This document shows positions 16,395-26,900 of a DNA stretch of 64,000 bases, one piece after another. The notes beneath the pieces are model-generated. The model saw only the letters and a list, made by a program, of their open reading frames with translations. It had not been told where the DNA came from and searched no databases. The DNA is taken from positions 1-64,000 of the forward strand of contig CAMDCN010000014.1 in NCBI GenBank assembly GCA_945890485.1, given 5' to 3'. A program made the translations under genes and the position numbers. Source of the stretch: Candidatus Sulfopaludibacter sp. SbA3 (GTDB lineage Bacteria > Acidobacteriota > Terriglobia > Bryobacterales > Bryobacteraceae). Position 1 is the first letter of the stretch; each line of letters opens with the position of its first letter.

Positions 16395-16985
16395 ATGAAG
16401 ACAGCGATTGTCCTGTTATTTCTTACTACTTCCCTTTGTGGCGAGCAGGCGGGAACGACGGTGGGCCAACCAATGACTGGCACCGGCCGTTGGTACAACT
16501 ACAGCCGGGACGCTTTCCTCTCTCCCGGCGCCTTTTTTGCGAGCGTGCTTCCCGCCGCAAATGAACAGTGGACGAATCGGCCACCGGAGTACGGCCAGGG
16601 TTGGGATGCGTTCGGCGAACGGGTGGGACGCCGAGCCGCCCAGTATCAGTTGCAAATGGCGCTTTTCCACGGGTCGGCGGCGGCTCTGCGCACCGAGACG
16701 AAGTATCGGAGCTGTGGATGCGACGGCGCTTGGCGGCGGCTGGGATATGCCGTTTCGAGGACAGCACTGACCCGGACGGATGCAGGAAACACGGTGCTGA
16801 ATGCGCCGTTGCTGGGCGGCTACCTGGGCGGAGGAATGATCGCGACGAGTTGGTACCCCGAACGGTATAGCCCATGGCGGGAAGGGCTGCGTACGGGCGG
16901 AACGCAGCTAGGCGGGCGCGCCGCGCTGAATGTCGTCCGGGAGTTCGGGCCCGAGGTAAAGCGGTTGCTGCGGATCCGGCGTTAG
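16395..16985 (+). CDS. Exported protein of unknown function
   Basis: A 196-residue protein with a signal peptide (MKTAIVLLFLTTSLCGEQAG). The mature part has aromatic and Gly-rich segments (GRWYNYSRDAFLSPGAFFA, EYGQGWDAFGERVGRRAAQYQ, a YRSCGCDG turn, LGGYLGGGMIATSWYP). It resembles small outer-membrane-associated proteins seen in Acidobacteria, but I recognise no named family. An in-frame ATG at 16374 lacks a signal-peptide logic. Its end overlaps the convergent lyase-like gene by 4 bp. Confidence 0.65.
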   Translation: MKTAIVLLFLTTSLCGEQAGTTVGQPMTGTGRWYNYSRDAFLSPGAFFASVLPAANEQWTNRPPEYGQGWDAFGERVGRRAAQYQLQMALFHGSAAALRTETKYRSCGCDGAWRRLGYAVSRTALTRTDAGNTVLNAPLLGGYLGGGMIATSWYPERYSPWREGLRTGGTQLGGRAALNVVREFGPEVKRLLRIRR

Positions 16986-17707
16986 GGCTGCACCTCGGCA
17001 AGCGTGTCCGCGAGGATAAAGTTGTCGAAGTAGATGGTATCGACCGAGGGCCGGTGCGGGCTGCGATGGATGCCGGGCTGGCAGAAGTAGACTGCCTCGG
17101 CACCCTTGGTTTTGACATGTTTGTCGAGCACCAGCTTGCCATCGAACCACAGGCGGGCGTTGCCTTTGGTTTCGTCCTCGGACCAATGAATATGCATGGT
17201 GAGGCGGTGCCATTTGCCGGGGACAAAGTCGGCCTCCCAGTGGATGCCGTTGCGGCCGAGGTTGCCGGTGCCGTACTTGATCAGCGCGCCGCCACCGTCT
17301 CTTGGTTCCACCCACCAAGTCATCACGTTGTTGTAGCGGGGCGGCGGATTGCCCTCCCAATAGAAGAAGTTGTCGCGGTCCTTCGGCGCCTCGGGCATGT
17401 AGAGCGAGAAGGCCATGTAGGTGTCGGAGCCTTCCGCGACCGTGACGCGAGGGCCACCGAGTTGGACACGCAGTTGGCGGTCGTTGAAGACATCGTCTTC
17501 GTGGATGGTCATCTTGACCGCGTGTTTCCCCTGGTGAACGATATCGGAGACGACCTGGACGTTTCGCGGCGTGGCGTTCTGGCTGCGGGTGCCCGTTTGG
17601 GCCCACTGGCTCAGATCGCCGGTTTCGAAGTCGGCTTTGAAAAGAATTTCGGCGCTGGCGGCGCCGGCCAGGCAAGTGAGAAGGGAGAGCAGTGCGGGTA
17701 GCGACAT
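16982..17707 (-). CDS. Secreted polysaccharide-lyase-like (heparin lyase I type) protein
   Basis: A 241-residue protein with signal peptide MSLPALLSLLTCLAGAASA and a beta-jelly-roll domain of the heparin-lyase-I/PL14-like type: ILFKADFETGDLSQW, YMAFSLYMPEAP, WHRLTMHIHWSED, ARLWFDGKLVLDK, VDTIYFDNFILAD. Known: such domains cleave or bind acidic polysaccharides. The exact substrate cannot be read from sequence. ATG at 17707 was chosen because the signal peptide starts there. The nearby SGNH esterase supports a carbohydrate role. Confidence 0.8.
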   Translation of the reverse strand: MSLPALLSLLTCLAGAASAEILFKADFETGDLSQWAQTGTRSQNATPRNVQVVSDIVHQGKHAVKMTIHEDDVFNDRQLRVQLGGPRVTVAEGSDTYMAFSLYMPEAPKDRDNFFYWEGNPPPRYNNVMTWWVEPRDGGGALIKYGTGNLGRNGIHWEADFVPGKWHRLTMHIHWSEDETKGNARLWFDGKLVLDKHVKTKGAEAVYFCQPGIHRSPHRPSVDTIYFDNFILADTLAEVQP

Positions 17708-17949
17708 AGGCGTATGAGGGATCAGCAACAGTGTGTCACGAAGCAGGGGCTCAGTTTTCCACTTCTTGCCTGAATCATCGGTACCGATACGCAATGCATG
17801 CGTGTGAGGTCCATGATGTACACCGTTCTAATCAATGCCAGTTTGCCGATAGCAATCTGGCAAGCGGCCCTCACCATTTAGTGGGACGATTCCGGTGCTT
17901 GCGCAGGGCAGGGCGATGCATTGGAGTCCGGCCGTGCATGGCGGTACGG

Positions 17950-18535
17950 CGCCGTATGGTGCTTCGATTCCTCGCCGGCAGAGCGCCGATTACCTTCGAC
18001 ACAACGGCGCTGCACTTCGACAAGGGCGGAGCCACCCGTTGGCTCCATTTCCGGAACCCCAATCCCGCGCCGGTCCACTTCTCTCTGCAGATTGACGAAG
18101 CGCACTCTCAAGCTTCGGCGACCGAAGGCTTCGTTCCCGCAACCGAGAGTTTCCGGTTGCCGCAACGGCTGCGACAACCCAGGGAACCGGCTGGCGCCTC
18201 GCGAACCTTGTGGTGGCCTTCGCGGAACACGAAATGGACTTAGTGGGCTTGGCGCTATCCCCGGCGAGCACCAGGCGGTCCACCCGGGCGGAGTGGGCAC
18301 AATCGCGGCCAAGGTAAGAGACGGCTGCGGCCACTTGCTCTCGGACGGCAACCTGTTTCTCGTCGACTCGCAGGGCCAGCCGGTCTTCTTGCACCACCGG
18401 AAGGATCAGAGCTGGCACGGCAGTTGGAAAGTGGACGACGCGGCCGCCGGAAACCATCGATTGGATGCCGATTGGATGGATGGCGCTTCCGGCCGGCGCG
18501 CGTCGAACTGGATCCAGGTGACGGTGCTTCCTTAG
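17950..18535 (+). pseudogene. Decayed secreted protein fragment with an Ig/TIGR03437-adjacent type domain
   Basis: Two forward frames carry parts that look like one protein. Around 17989-18180 (frame 1) reads ITFDTTALHFDKGGATRWLHF and further beta-strand-like sequence. From about 18290 to 18535 (frame 2) reads AAKVRDGCGHLLSDGNLFLV and later WHGSWKV, ending in IQVTVLP. The second resembles the V-x-D-x-CG-x-P unit that repeats in secreted Acidobacterial proteins. No start or signal peptide fits, and the frames need joining between about 18130 and 18260. A degenerate remnant is most likely. The rest of 17708-18531 holds nothing else I can name. Confidence 0.5.
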
Positions 18536-19032
18536 TGTGGCCGCATTAGGGCGACGAGTTGATCGAGCGCCGCACCCCAACCATGATAGAAGCCCATCTC
18601 CTCGTGCATCTTGGCTCCCGCGGCATCGCTGTGCAAGACGAGCGCCGTGTACCGCGTGCCTGAGCCATGCGGCTCCAGCGTGATGACGCCGGTGAACGCA
18701 AAGCCGCCGGCCTCAACAGACGGAGCGGGACGGAAGCCCGGCAGCAGCGCGCTCGTCCAAACGAGCTTCCGCTGCGGAACGACCTCCAGATAGCACCCGA
18801 CGCCTGGCATCGGCGGCCCATCCGGACCTTGCATTACCGTCCGGAAGATCCCGCCCGGACGCAGATCGATCTCGCAGTCGATGGTCTTCCAGGGAGCCGG
18901 CGTAAACCATTTCTTCAGGTGCTCCGGATCCGTCCAGGCGAGCCAGACCAGGTCCGGGGAAACATCAACGATGCGTTCAAAAGAGAGATCAAGCGTGGGA
19001 TCCGGTTGATAGAGATGCGGAATAGAACTCAT
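18532..19032 (-). CDS. SRPBCC/AHSA1-domain protein
   Basis: A 166-residue protein with the START-like AHSA1 pattern: [82 protein letters not shown], and a C-terminal [18 protein letters not shown] helix. These proteins bind hydrophobic ligands. The start overlaps the arsR stop by 4 bases (ATGA), the standard ArsR-SRPBCC arrangement, so the pair is translationally coupled and probably forms a ligand-responsive unit. Confidence 0.9.
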   Translation of the reverse strand: MSSIPHLYQPDPTLDLSFERIVDVSPDLVWLAWTDPEHLKKWFTPAPWKTIDCEIDLRPGGIFRTVMQGPDGPPMPGVGCYLEVVPQRKLVWTSALLPGFRPAPSVEAGGFAFTGVITLEPHGSGTRYTALVLHSDAAGAKMHEEMGFYHGWGAALDQLVALMRPH

Positions 19033-19367
19033 GATTTTTGGTCCTTCAAGGTGAGCAGGTAGTTGTCGAGCTGGTCCAGCCGGGAATCCCAAATGGCCCG
19101 TTGAGCGCCCAGCCAGCGCTCGGCCATCTTGAGCCGCTGCGGCGCCAGGCGATAGGTTCGGACGCGGCCCGTCTTTTGGGAGCGGACAAGACCAGCCGAT
19201 TCGAGAACGGAGAGGTGCTGCATGAGTGACGGCAACGCCATTGAAAACGGCCGGGCCAACTCGCCGACCGGTGCGGGGCCAGCGGCAAGCCGGGCTAGAA
19301 CGGCGCGACGGGTGGGGTCGGCCAAGCCCTGAAAGATGGAGTCGAGCACAGCCGATTGGTTAGGCAC
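19029..19367 (-). CDS. ArsR-family transcriptional repressor
   Basis: A 112-residue winged-helix regulator: [40 protein letters not shown] (recognition helix), and the wing [16 protein letters not shown]. No metal-binding CxC box is present, as usual for the subgroup linked to SRPBCC proteins. The GTG at 19367 is chosen because a strong promoter (-35 TTGACT, -10 TATACT) lies only 7 bases upstream. The message would therefore be leaderless and an upstream TTG (19394) would fall outside it. The 4-nt overlap with the SRPBCC gene follows. Confidence 0.9.
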   Translation of the reverse strand: MPNQSAVLDSIFQGLADPTRRAVLARLAAGPAPVGELARPFSMALPSLMQHLSVLESAGLVRSQKTGRVRTYRLAPQRLKMAERWLGAQRAIWDSRLDQLDNYLLTLKDQKS

Positions 19368-19410
19368 TTTCCTAAGTATAGGCCCGCACAACAATTAGTC
19401 AAGTGCCTAA
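19360..19410 (-). promoter_or_regulatory. arsR promoter with inverted-repeat operator, leaderless start
   Basis: Reading leftwards, TTGACT (19402-19397), a 16-base spacer and TATACT (19380-19375) form a near-consensus sigma-70 promoter. A perfect 10-bp inverted repeat, AAGTGCCTAA (19401-19410) and TTAGGCACTT (19360-19369), brackets it. One arm meets the -35 box and the other covers the GTG start. Autorepression by the ArsR protein is the natural reading. Transcription should begin at or within a base or two of the GTG. Confidence 0.65.
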
Positions 19411-19778
19411 GTGATTCGAGCCCCTCGCGCCTCATCCACTCGGAATCGAGCCACTCGTTCGATGAGATCCGCCGGCACCGGTTCGGCGAGCGGGAAGCGG
19501 ATGGTTCCTTTGCTGACCACGTAGCGGGAGAGTTCGCCGGGGAAGGCAGCCAGCAGCGGCGCGCTCACCGGATAGAGGGAGAAATGATTCTTCCAGCCGG
19601 CGAAGTAGAGGACGGCGCGGCCGTCGAGTTTATAGGTGGGGATCTGGTAAGAGATCGACTCCTCTGCATCCGGCATCGCCCGCCAAATGGCTTGGCGCAC
19701 CATCATGAGCGCCGCGCGGGCGGCGTCGGGCTGCGCGGCGAGATAGGCATCCACAGAGGGGTAAGCAGGTTTGGCCAT
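19407..19778 (-). CDS. DUF1801 (YdhG-like) protein
   Basis: A 123-residue protein with the DUF1801 pattern: SVDAYLAAQPDAARAALMMV, MPDAEESISYQIPTYKLDGR, VLYFAGWKNHFSLYPVS, and VSKGTIRFPLAEPVPADLI near the end. The family has a frataxin-like fold and is sometimes called an iron chaperone, but its role is not established. An AGGAGTCTC site precedes the ATG. It lies upstream of arsR on the same strand, and its stop codon falls inside the arsR operator repeat. Confidence 0.88.
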   Translation of the reverse strand: MAKPAYPSVDAYLAAQPDAARAALMMVRQAIWRAMPDAEESISYQIPTYKLDGRAVLYFAGWKNHFSLYPVSAPLLAAFPGELSRYVVSKGTIRFPLAEPVPADLIERVARFRVDEARGARIT

Positions 19779-19828
19779 GAGACTCCTTCGAGGGTACTTG
19801 GATTTGATAGTCTGCGGACAGGGTGGCG

Positions 19829-20440
19829 ATGAACCGAAGGCAGCTACTCCTCAGCGCGCTCCCCTTGGCCATCCGGGCCCACAGCGAAGATTCGCCGGTC
19901 GAGGTGCCGGTGCTGTGCATGATGAATGCATTGGCCAGTACAAAGCCTGAATCCGTACGCGTGTTCCGGGCCGGGGTCTGGGACGAGGCCGTGCGCACCT
20001 TTGCCGACTGCGGGGTGCATCTGCGCGTCACAGAGAGAGCCGGGGAGATTCTGAAGTACCCGAGTTCCCGACCGCGCTTCATCGGCCTGGAACGAGGCCA
20101 GGTGAACGTCGTGTTGACGGATACGATTCCGCTCGACTGGGACAACGGCAGGCAGGTGGCCGGCGGGTCGACGGTTTATGAGGGCTATGTGGTGTGCGTG
20201 ATCGCGATGAAATTGGCCCAGCGGCTCAGCGTGCCCCTGCTGGCGATGAACACGGTGGTGCATGAGTTGCTGCACGTCTTTCTCGGTGACGTCTTCGAGC
20301 CGCGAGGTGGACGGCTGCGGCGCTATAACCGCGAAGGCCGGGTGGATTGGGAAGCCACGCGGATGTGGTTAGGCGCCGACGCCACGGCGGTACGCTCGGC
20401 GGCCCGGGCGCACCTCCTGCGGATGCAGAAGCTGCGCTGA
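19829..20440 (+). CDS. Exported protein with a zincin-like HELLH motif
   Basis: A 203-residue protein opening MNRRQLLLSALPLAIRAHS, a twin-residue signal peptide of Tat-like look (RR). Near residue 150 it has VVHELLHVFLGD, an HExxH zinc-protease motif followed by a downstream Glu/Asp-rich turn and further His-free sequence. The third zinc ligand is not obvious (Asp or Glu about 5-30 residues on). It may be a small metallopeptidase or a non-catalytic relative. GTG two codons upstream is an alternative start. Transcription is divergent from DUF1801. Confidence 0.6.
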   Translation: MNRRQLLLSALPLAIRAHSEDSPVEVPVLCMMNALASTKPESVRVFRAGVWDEAVRTFADCGVHLRVTERAGEILKYPSSRPRFIGLERGQVNVVLTDTIPLDWDNGRQVAGGSTVYEGYVVCVIAMKLAQRLSVPLLAMNTVVHELLHVFLGDVFEPRGGRLRRYNREGRVDWEATRMWLGADATAVRSAARAHLLRMQKLR

Positions 20441-20452
20441 GCCGCCGCGGGT

Positions 20453-23400
20453 TTAAAAAATGTATTTCAGAGCGAACTGAACGCGCCGCGGGTCGGCCGC
20501 GGTCGTGATGCGGCCGGCCGCGGGTGTGCCAATGGCGGTATTGGGTGCGCCAAAGTTGGCCGTGTTGGTCGCGTTGAACGCCTCGGCGCGGAACTGCAGC
20601 GAGTGGTTCTCCCAGGGCATGGCGAAGGAGCGGCTAACCATCAGGTCGAGGTTCTTCGTTCCCGGCCCGTAGATCAGATTGCGACCCGCGTTGCCGATGG
20701 TGCCAGGGGCGTTGGGAGCGAAGGCTGTGAGGTCGAACCAGCGATTGATCGTGCGATCACCGGCCGGGAGGTTCGGGTTGCGAACCCAATCGCCACGGAC
20801 CGCGCCGCCGAGGTTCTGGTTATTGACGTTGATCGTGTGGGTGACGGGCAGCCCGGCATAGAGCGAAACGATCCCACCGATCTGCCAGCCGCCGAGGAGC
20901 CAGTTGCCAGGGCCAGACTCCAGACGGCCCTTGCCCTTGCCAAAGGGAAGCTCGTAAACGGTGGACAGGTTGTAGGCGAGCCGGCGGTCGAGCGTGGAGT
21001 TCCCACGCTCGCGGCGCATGTCGTAGGGGGTGACTACACCGGTGGATCCATCAAGCAGATCCTCGTTGTTGTAGTCGATATTGTGGCTCCATGTGAAGGA
21101 ACTGAGAAAGGTGAAGCCGCGGGCAAAGCGCTTCTCGAGCTTGACGGCTAGCGAGTTGTAGCTTGAGTTCTGGCCGGTCTGCGCGTAGCCGACGCCGTTG
21201 AATTCGGGTCGGTTGAAACGCTGGTTGGCGGCCACCGTCGCCGACGGCGTCCGGGGCAGATTGATGTTCTGGTTCCAGGCGAGGAAGCTGCCCTTGGTGC
21301 CGTTGTACCCGACTGTTAGCAGGATATCGAGCGGCAGGGTGCGCTGGACATCGAAGAACCATTGATACGCCAACAGGTTTTCCCGGCGATCCGGAAAGAT
21401 TGTGATGCTGGAGCCACGAGGAATGGTGTTCCCGAAGGTGATCGTCGGGAAACCTTGCTGCACAAAGACGCTCGTGGTTTCAAAGGCGTTCTGAATCGCA
21501 ATCTCGGTTGCCCGGGGAGCCCCGGGGACGAAGTTGGCGTTGTCTGTGCCGAGGTTGTTCGGCTCCCCGTAAAAGAAGCCGGCGCCGGAGCGGATGACGG
21601 TCTTTGGCGTGGCGCTCCAGGCGAAACCGAGGCGCGGGGCGTAGTTGTTGAGATCGTTCTTGCAGTCGCAGGAACCAGCGGTGGGGAAGGTGATTCGTTC
21701 GTCCGCGATAGTGGGCACGTTCACACCCGCGAAGAGGTAGCGGGAGACGCCCTGTTTATCGGGGTCCGGGAAAGTTGCTTTGTAGATCACCTCATAGCGA
21801 AGGCCGAAGTTGATAGTAAGCGTGCGCGAGACCTTCCAATCGTCCTGGGCATAGATACCCCAATATTTATTGTTGATATCTTCGCCCTGATTGGTCCCGT
21901 AGTTGCCACCAGAGACCCAACCGAGCACCATGTCCGCGAAGCCATTGCCGGAGTTGGCGCGGCTGGAGCCAACGTTGGGGTTCTGCGAGGTGAAGCGGCC
22001 ATCGAAGGCGAACTGACCGCGGCGGAAGCGGGAGGCATTGCGGAACTGATTGGTGTGGCGGTACTCGCCACCAATCTTGATGCTGTGCTTGCCGCGTTGA
22101 ATCACCGTGCCGTTATTAAACAGGTAGGTGTTGATGTTGTTCACGTTGGGCCAGAAGCTCCGCGGGCCCATTTCGGCAAAGCCAGAGGGAGAGAAACGAG
22201 TCCAGCCGTTGTTCTTGAAACCGTCGTTGAGGTAATCAGCGGGGGCGTTTTTGATGCCGAGAGTGGGATTATCCCAGGATTCGTACGGGATATCGAGCAC
22301 GGTATTGAACTGGGTCCAGCCGAAGCGAAGGTCGTTGAAGATGCTGGGGCTGAGGGAAGAAGTGACTGAGCTGGCGAGATTGTTGCCGCGGAGGACCACC
22401 GACTGGCCTTGGCCGCCGGCAGCGGGATAGGGCAGGACACCGTTTTCGAGGCGGTCCTGATTGCGGCGGCTAAAGCGAGCAAAGAAGCGATGCCGCTCGT
22501 TGATGTTGTGATCGCCGCGGAAGTCATACTGATCGGCATCGTCGGAGTCCGACGGGCTGAAGAAGTAATTGTTCGGAGCGTTGTCCAATCCGGGAATGTT
22601 CGAGGCGGGGTATTGCGAGAGGATCTTGCCGACCACGGGGTCGAGCCGGGAACGGGGGATCACGTTGTTCGGGAACTGAAGGCGCGCGGCGGCCGCTCCC
22701 GTGCCTGTGAGCGTGAGGGGGTCGAAGACATTGCGGCGAATCGCCGGCTGTTGGTTGAAGTCGAAGCGTTCGACGAGATCGCGGCTGGGTACGGAAGTGA
22801 TAAACGAACGGCCAGTCCGGATTCGGGTGCCTTGATAGGAGCCGAAGAAGAAGGTCTTGTTCTTGATCGCGGGACCACCGAACGTGGCGCCGTACTGATT
22901 CTGGCGATAGGTTGGCTTCTTGGCTCCAGAGGCGTTGGCGAAGAAGTTGGCGCCATCGAGCTTCTCATTCCGCAGGAACTCATATACCGAACCGTGAAAG
23001 TTGTTGGTGCCGGATTTGGTGGAGACGAGGACCTTGGCGCCGGCGCGATAGCCATACTCAGCACTCATATTGTTGGTGACCACCTTAAACTCCGTCACGG
23101 CATCGACCGGCGGCTTCACCGCTTGGGCTTCAAAGCCGAGTTGACCGCCGGAGGTGCGAGACGAGTTGTCGTTGCCGTCGAGGAGCACGTTGTTCTGCGC
23201 GATCTGCATGCCAACGGCGGCGAAGGCGCCTTCCGTGCGGGCGCGGGAGCCGGCAGCGAGGTTGCCCCCCGGGAGGACACCCGTGGTGAACAGCGCGAGT
23301 TGGAGATAGTTGCGCCCATTAAGCGGCATCTCGAGAATGCGCTTGGAATCGATCACCTGGCCGACTTCGCTGGTTTCCGAATTGATGATGACCGCGGAGC

Positions 23401-23743
23401 TGGATACCTCAATCGACTCGACGACCGATCCTGGCTTGAGTTCAAAATCGAGGCGCGCGGTTTGCCCGGTTTCAAGCCGGAGTTCGTTCACCTTCTGCGC
23501 CGCAAAACCGGCACTCGAGGCTTCGACGCGATAGGCCCCAGGCGGGAGCAACGGGACGGTGTAAAAGCCTTCCGCATTGGTGGAGGCAGTCCGGGCGGTG
23601 AGCGTCGCAGTGTTGGTGATCGTTATGGTAGCCCCGGAGATGGAGGCCTTCGTTGCGTCGGTGACGACGCCTTGAATGGCCGCATTCTGCGCGAAGGCAA
23701 GCGGCGCCAGCAGAAACAAAACTGGAAGTGTGAAGCGAGACAT
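20453..23743 (-). CDS. TonB-dependent receptor, Oar-like with carboxypeptidase-regulatory N-terminus
   Basis: A 1096-residue outer-membrane protein with signal peptide (SRFTLPVLFLLAPLAFAQ). A carboxypeptidase-regulatory-like domain follows (about 20-100: IQGVVTDATKASISGATITI, GFYTVPLLPPGAYRVEASSAG). The plug includes MPLNGRNYLQLALFTTGVLPG, and EYGYRAGAKVLVSTKSGTNN leads into a long barrel with FFGSYQGTR and FGLRYEVIY strands. It ends in the aromatic strand LKYIF expected for BAM-inserted barrels. Known: these receptors import large nutrients with TonB energy. ATG at 23743 fits the signal peptide. It is divergent from a second receptor. Confidence 0.9.
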   Translation of the reverse strand: MSRFTLPVLFLLAPLAFAQNAAIQGVVTDATKASISGATITITNTATLTARTASTNAEGFYTVPLLPPGAYRVEASSAGFAAQKVNELRLETGQTARLDFELKPGSVVESIEVSSSAVIINSETSEVGQVIDSKRILEMPLNGRNYLQLALFTTGVLPGGNLAAGSRARTEGAFAAVGMQIAQNNVLLDGNDNSSRTSGGQLGFEAQAVKPPVDAVTEFKVVTNNMSAEYGYRAGAKVLVSTKSGTNNFHGSVYEFLRNEKLDGANFFANASGAKKPTYRQNQYGATFGGPAIKNKTFFFGSYQGTRIRTGRSFITSVPSRDLVERFDFNQQPAIRRNVFDPLTLTGTGAAAARLQFPNNVIPRSRLDPVVGKILSQYPASNIPGLDNAPNNYFFSPSDSDDADQYDFRGDHNINERHRFFARFSRRNQDRLENGVLPYPAAGGQGQSVVLRGNNLASSVTSSLSPSIFNDLRFGWTQFNTVLDIPYESWDNPTLGIKNAPADYLNDGFKNNGWTRFSPSGFAEMGPRSFWPNVNNINTYLFNNGTVIQRGKHSIKIGGEYRHTNQFRNASRFRRGQFAFDGRFTSQNPNVGSSRANSGNGFADMVLGWVSGGNYGTNQGEDINNKYWGIYAQDDWKVSRTLTINFGLRYEVIYKATFPDPDKQGVSRYLFAGVNVPTIADERITFPTAGSCDCKNDLNNYAPRLGFAWSATPKTVIRSGAGFFYGEPNNLGTDNANFVPGAPRATEIAIQNAFETTSVFVQQGFPTITFGNTIPRGSSITIFPDRRENLLAYQWFFDVQRTLPLDILLTVGYNGTKGSFLAWNQNINLPRTPSATVAANQRFNRPEFNGVGYAQTGQNSSYNSLAVKLEKRFARGFTFLSSFTWSHNIDYNNEDLLDGSTGVVTPYDMRRERGNSTLDRRLAYNLSTVYELPFGKGKGRLESGPGNWLLGGWQIGGIVSLYAGLPVTHTINVNNQNLGGAVRGDWVRNPNLPAGDRTINRWFDLTAFAPNAPGTIGNAGRNLIYGPGTKNLDLMVSRSFAMPWENHSLQFRAEAFNATNTANFGAPNTAIGTPAAGRITTAADPRRVQFALKYIF

Positions 23744-23920
23744 AAAAGATAATCCCCGTTTAGGCAACTAATCCCATCAACTACAGGTTTTTATTTGCCT
23801 TTTGATCGTTTAGTTGCAAAAGCATATCACGAGGCGTCAGAGGCGGAAACCCCCTTTGACTTTGGGGCCCGGCGAGCATAGGATACGCGCTGCGATAGCT
23901 TCCCTCTCGAGGTTTCGACC

Positions 23921-26900
23921 ATGTTTCGTATCGTCCTCCTTTTGTTGTTATCGGCCTCAGCGGCCTTTTCCCAATCCACCGGCGCGGCCTCTATTGTCGG
24001 TACGGTGACCGATTCCACCGGAGCCGTCGTGCCCGGCGTCAAGGTATCCGTGCGCAATCTTGGCACCCAGTTCGTCTCCGCCGGGCAGACCAACTCAGCC
24101 GGCGCCTACTACATTCCTAGCCTGGCTTCCGGCTCCTATGAAGTGGTCGTCGAAGCCGCCGGTTTTAAGAAGTTCGTCCAGTCAGGACTGATCCTGCGCA
24201 TCAATGAATCGCCCCGTATTGACGTGCAATTGGAGATTGGGAACGTGACCGAATCCGTAAAAGTCGACGGAACACCACCCTTGTTGGAGACGGAGTCGGC
24301 GGGCTCCGGACAGGTACTCGATGGCGAAGTCGTTGAGAAGCTACCCGTTATGCAGAAGTTCGTTCACCGGGTGTTGCTTTATATGCCCGGCATGACGAAC
24401 ATCAACGGGCAACATGCGGTGGGACAGCGGCAGAGAGCGATCGGCTATTCGATGGACGGCGTAAGCGGAAAGGAACCGGCGGTGGGTCAGTTGGGCGACT
24501 ACCAGCGGACGATGATTGCATCGCTCGATTCCGTGCAGGAATTCAAGATGTGGACGACCGGCTCTCCGGCCGAGTTTGGACACTCCGCGGGAGGACAGTT
24601 GAGTTTGGTTTTTAAGGGCGGGACGAACCAGTTTCATGGCTCGTTGGAGGACCGGTATACGAATGGCAAACTGATCCATCGGGCGTTTCTCGAGCAGCTA
24701 CCGCGTACCGGAGCGTTCGCCTATCACGAGTGGGGCGCGACGGCATCAGGGAAGATCGTCAAAGACAAGACCTTCTTCTTCGGCGGGTTTCAGCAGCACT
24801 ATGAAAAAGTGAGCGAGACGGCGATTGTGACCGTACCCAGCCCCGAGATGCTGGCGGGCAACTTTAGCTTCGGCGGACGCGGCCTGCCAATCTATAACCC
24901 GTATACGACGCGGCAGGTGGGCACCACTTGGACCCGGGATCCCTTTCCGGGCAACATCGTTCCAGCGAATTTGTTCGACTCGGTGTCCCGAAAACTCATC
25001 GACCTGAAGGCGTGGCGGCCGCAAAGCGACCCGGGGACGATTCAACCCACTGGTCCGGTGAACAATCTAACCTACAACGCAGGCGGCGCCTACAACTTCT
25101 CGCGTTACGACGCCAAGATTGATCACCAGTTCACGCAGAACCACAAGATCTTCGGACGATACTCGCTGGTCCGGCATCGGAGCGAAGAGCGACCGGTAAG
25201 AGAGCTGACCGAAGTGACCTACGGCAGCGTCTATGTGAAGCCACTCGACCAATCCAACATCGTGCTGTCGGATACCTACACGTTGAACCCCACAACGATT
25301 AACGAGATGCGCCTGGGCTTCAACCGCCGCGTGAATTCGGCGGTGCCGGAGACGTTCGGGCAGGATTGGGCCGGCAAACTGGGCATTCCCAATGTTTCGG
25401 CGGATACGTTCCCTGACTTCCAAAACTCGGGCGGCGGACGCTACTACGGACTGGGGCCGGGCGGCCGATCGAAGGACGTTGCGGAAGACTTTACCTTCCA
25501 GGAAAACCTAACCAAGGTAACCGGCAAACACACGCTGAAGTTCGGCTACGAACTCATGCGCACCCGCTACAACTCGCTGCAGGGGACGCTTCCATCCGGG
25601 CAGTACCGCATGACGGGAACGGAGTTGCCGTTCACCCCGAACACAGGAAACGCATTTGCGAACCTGCTGCTTGGCACGGTGGGCCAAGGCATCTTCCAGC
25701 AGAACCAGGCGACGTGGTTGCCCCGCTGGTGGTCGCACGCCTGGTACGCGCAATCGACCTGGCGCCCGGTGAAGAACGTGACAGTGGAGATGGGGCTGCG
25801 GTGGAGCTATGAGTCTCCGTTCTCGACCAAGTATGGGCAGCAGTCCCAGTTTGACCCCGAAGCGACGGATCCGTTGACAGGCCGGCGAGGGGCGATCGTC
25901 CATGGCAAAGGGAACCTGGCGAAGCGCGACCTGAACAATTTCCAACCTCGGCTGGGACTCGCGTGGAACCTGCATCCCAGAGTCGTGTTTCGCTCAAGCT
26001 TCGGTATGTACACGGTTGACCTGATGACGAACACGGCGGGGCAGAACTTTGAAGAGTACATCGCGACAGCCAATGTGCAGCAGGTACCGGGCGACCCGCG
26101 GCATGCCTTCCTGCTCTCGCAGGGGCCGGGACAGATCCGCTTCAACACAGCGGCCGACGGAAGCGTACCCTTTCAGGGAACGAACTACGGTGGACGGAAC
26201 GCGTCCTACTTTGACCCGAACATGCGCATGCCGTATGTCAGCATGTGGTCGGGCGGATTCCAAGTGCAGTTGTCGAAAACTTGGGTCGGCGAGGTACTCT
26301 ATCAAGGTTCCTCCGGCGTAGGCTTGTTGAACAACTGGGACATGAACGTGGTGCCACTGAATATCTCAACGGACCCGACGGTACTGAACCAAGTCTTCGC
26401 GGCCGTGCAGAACTACAAGCCGTTCACCCAGTTCGGCGCGATTCAGCATTTTTCGAACTACGGGCACAATTCGCACCACTCGAGCACATTCCGAATGGAG
26501 CGGCGCTACGCCCAAGGGATGACGCTGAACGCGTTCTACCAGTTCGGAAAAACACTGAACGACGGCGACGACGACGGCGGACGGACGGGGATTACGTTCT
26601 ACAATCGAAACCTCGAAAAAGGCCGGGCCAGCTACGACATCCGCCACCGGTTCGTCAGCGTGATGACCTATGAGTTGCCCGTGGGCAAGGGTCGGAAGTT
26701 CATGAACGGCGGCGGGCTGAAGAACTACTTCTTCGGCAACTGGGACTTGGCATGGACGCAAACGTTCCAGAGCGGCCCGCCGATGATGATCACGGCCGCG
26801 GGGAGCCCGAACCGCTATCTGCCAGGCATGGTTCGTCCAAATGCTGTTCAGCCGGCCGAACAAATGGTGGTGGACGATTACTCAGTCGGGAACCGGTTCC

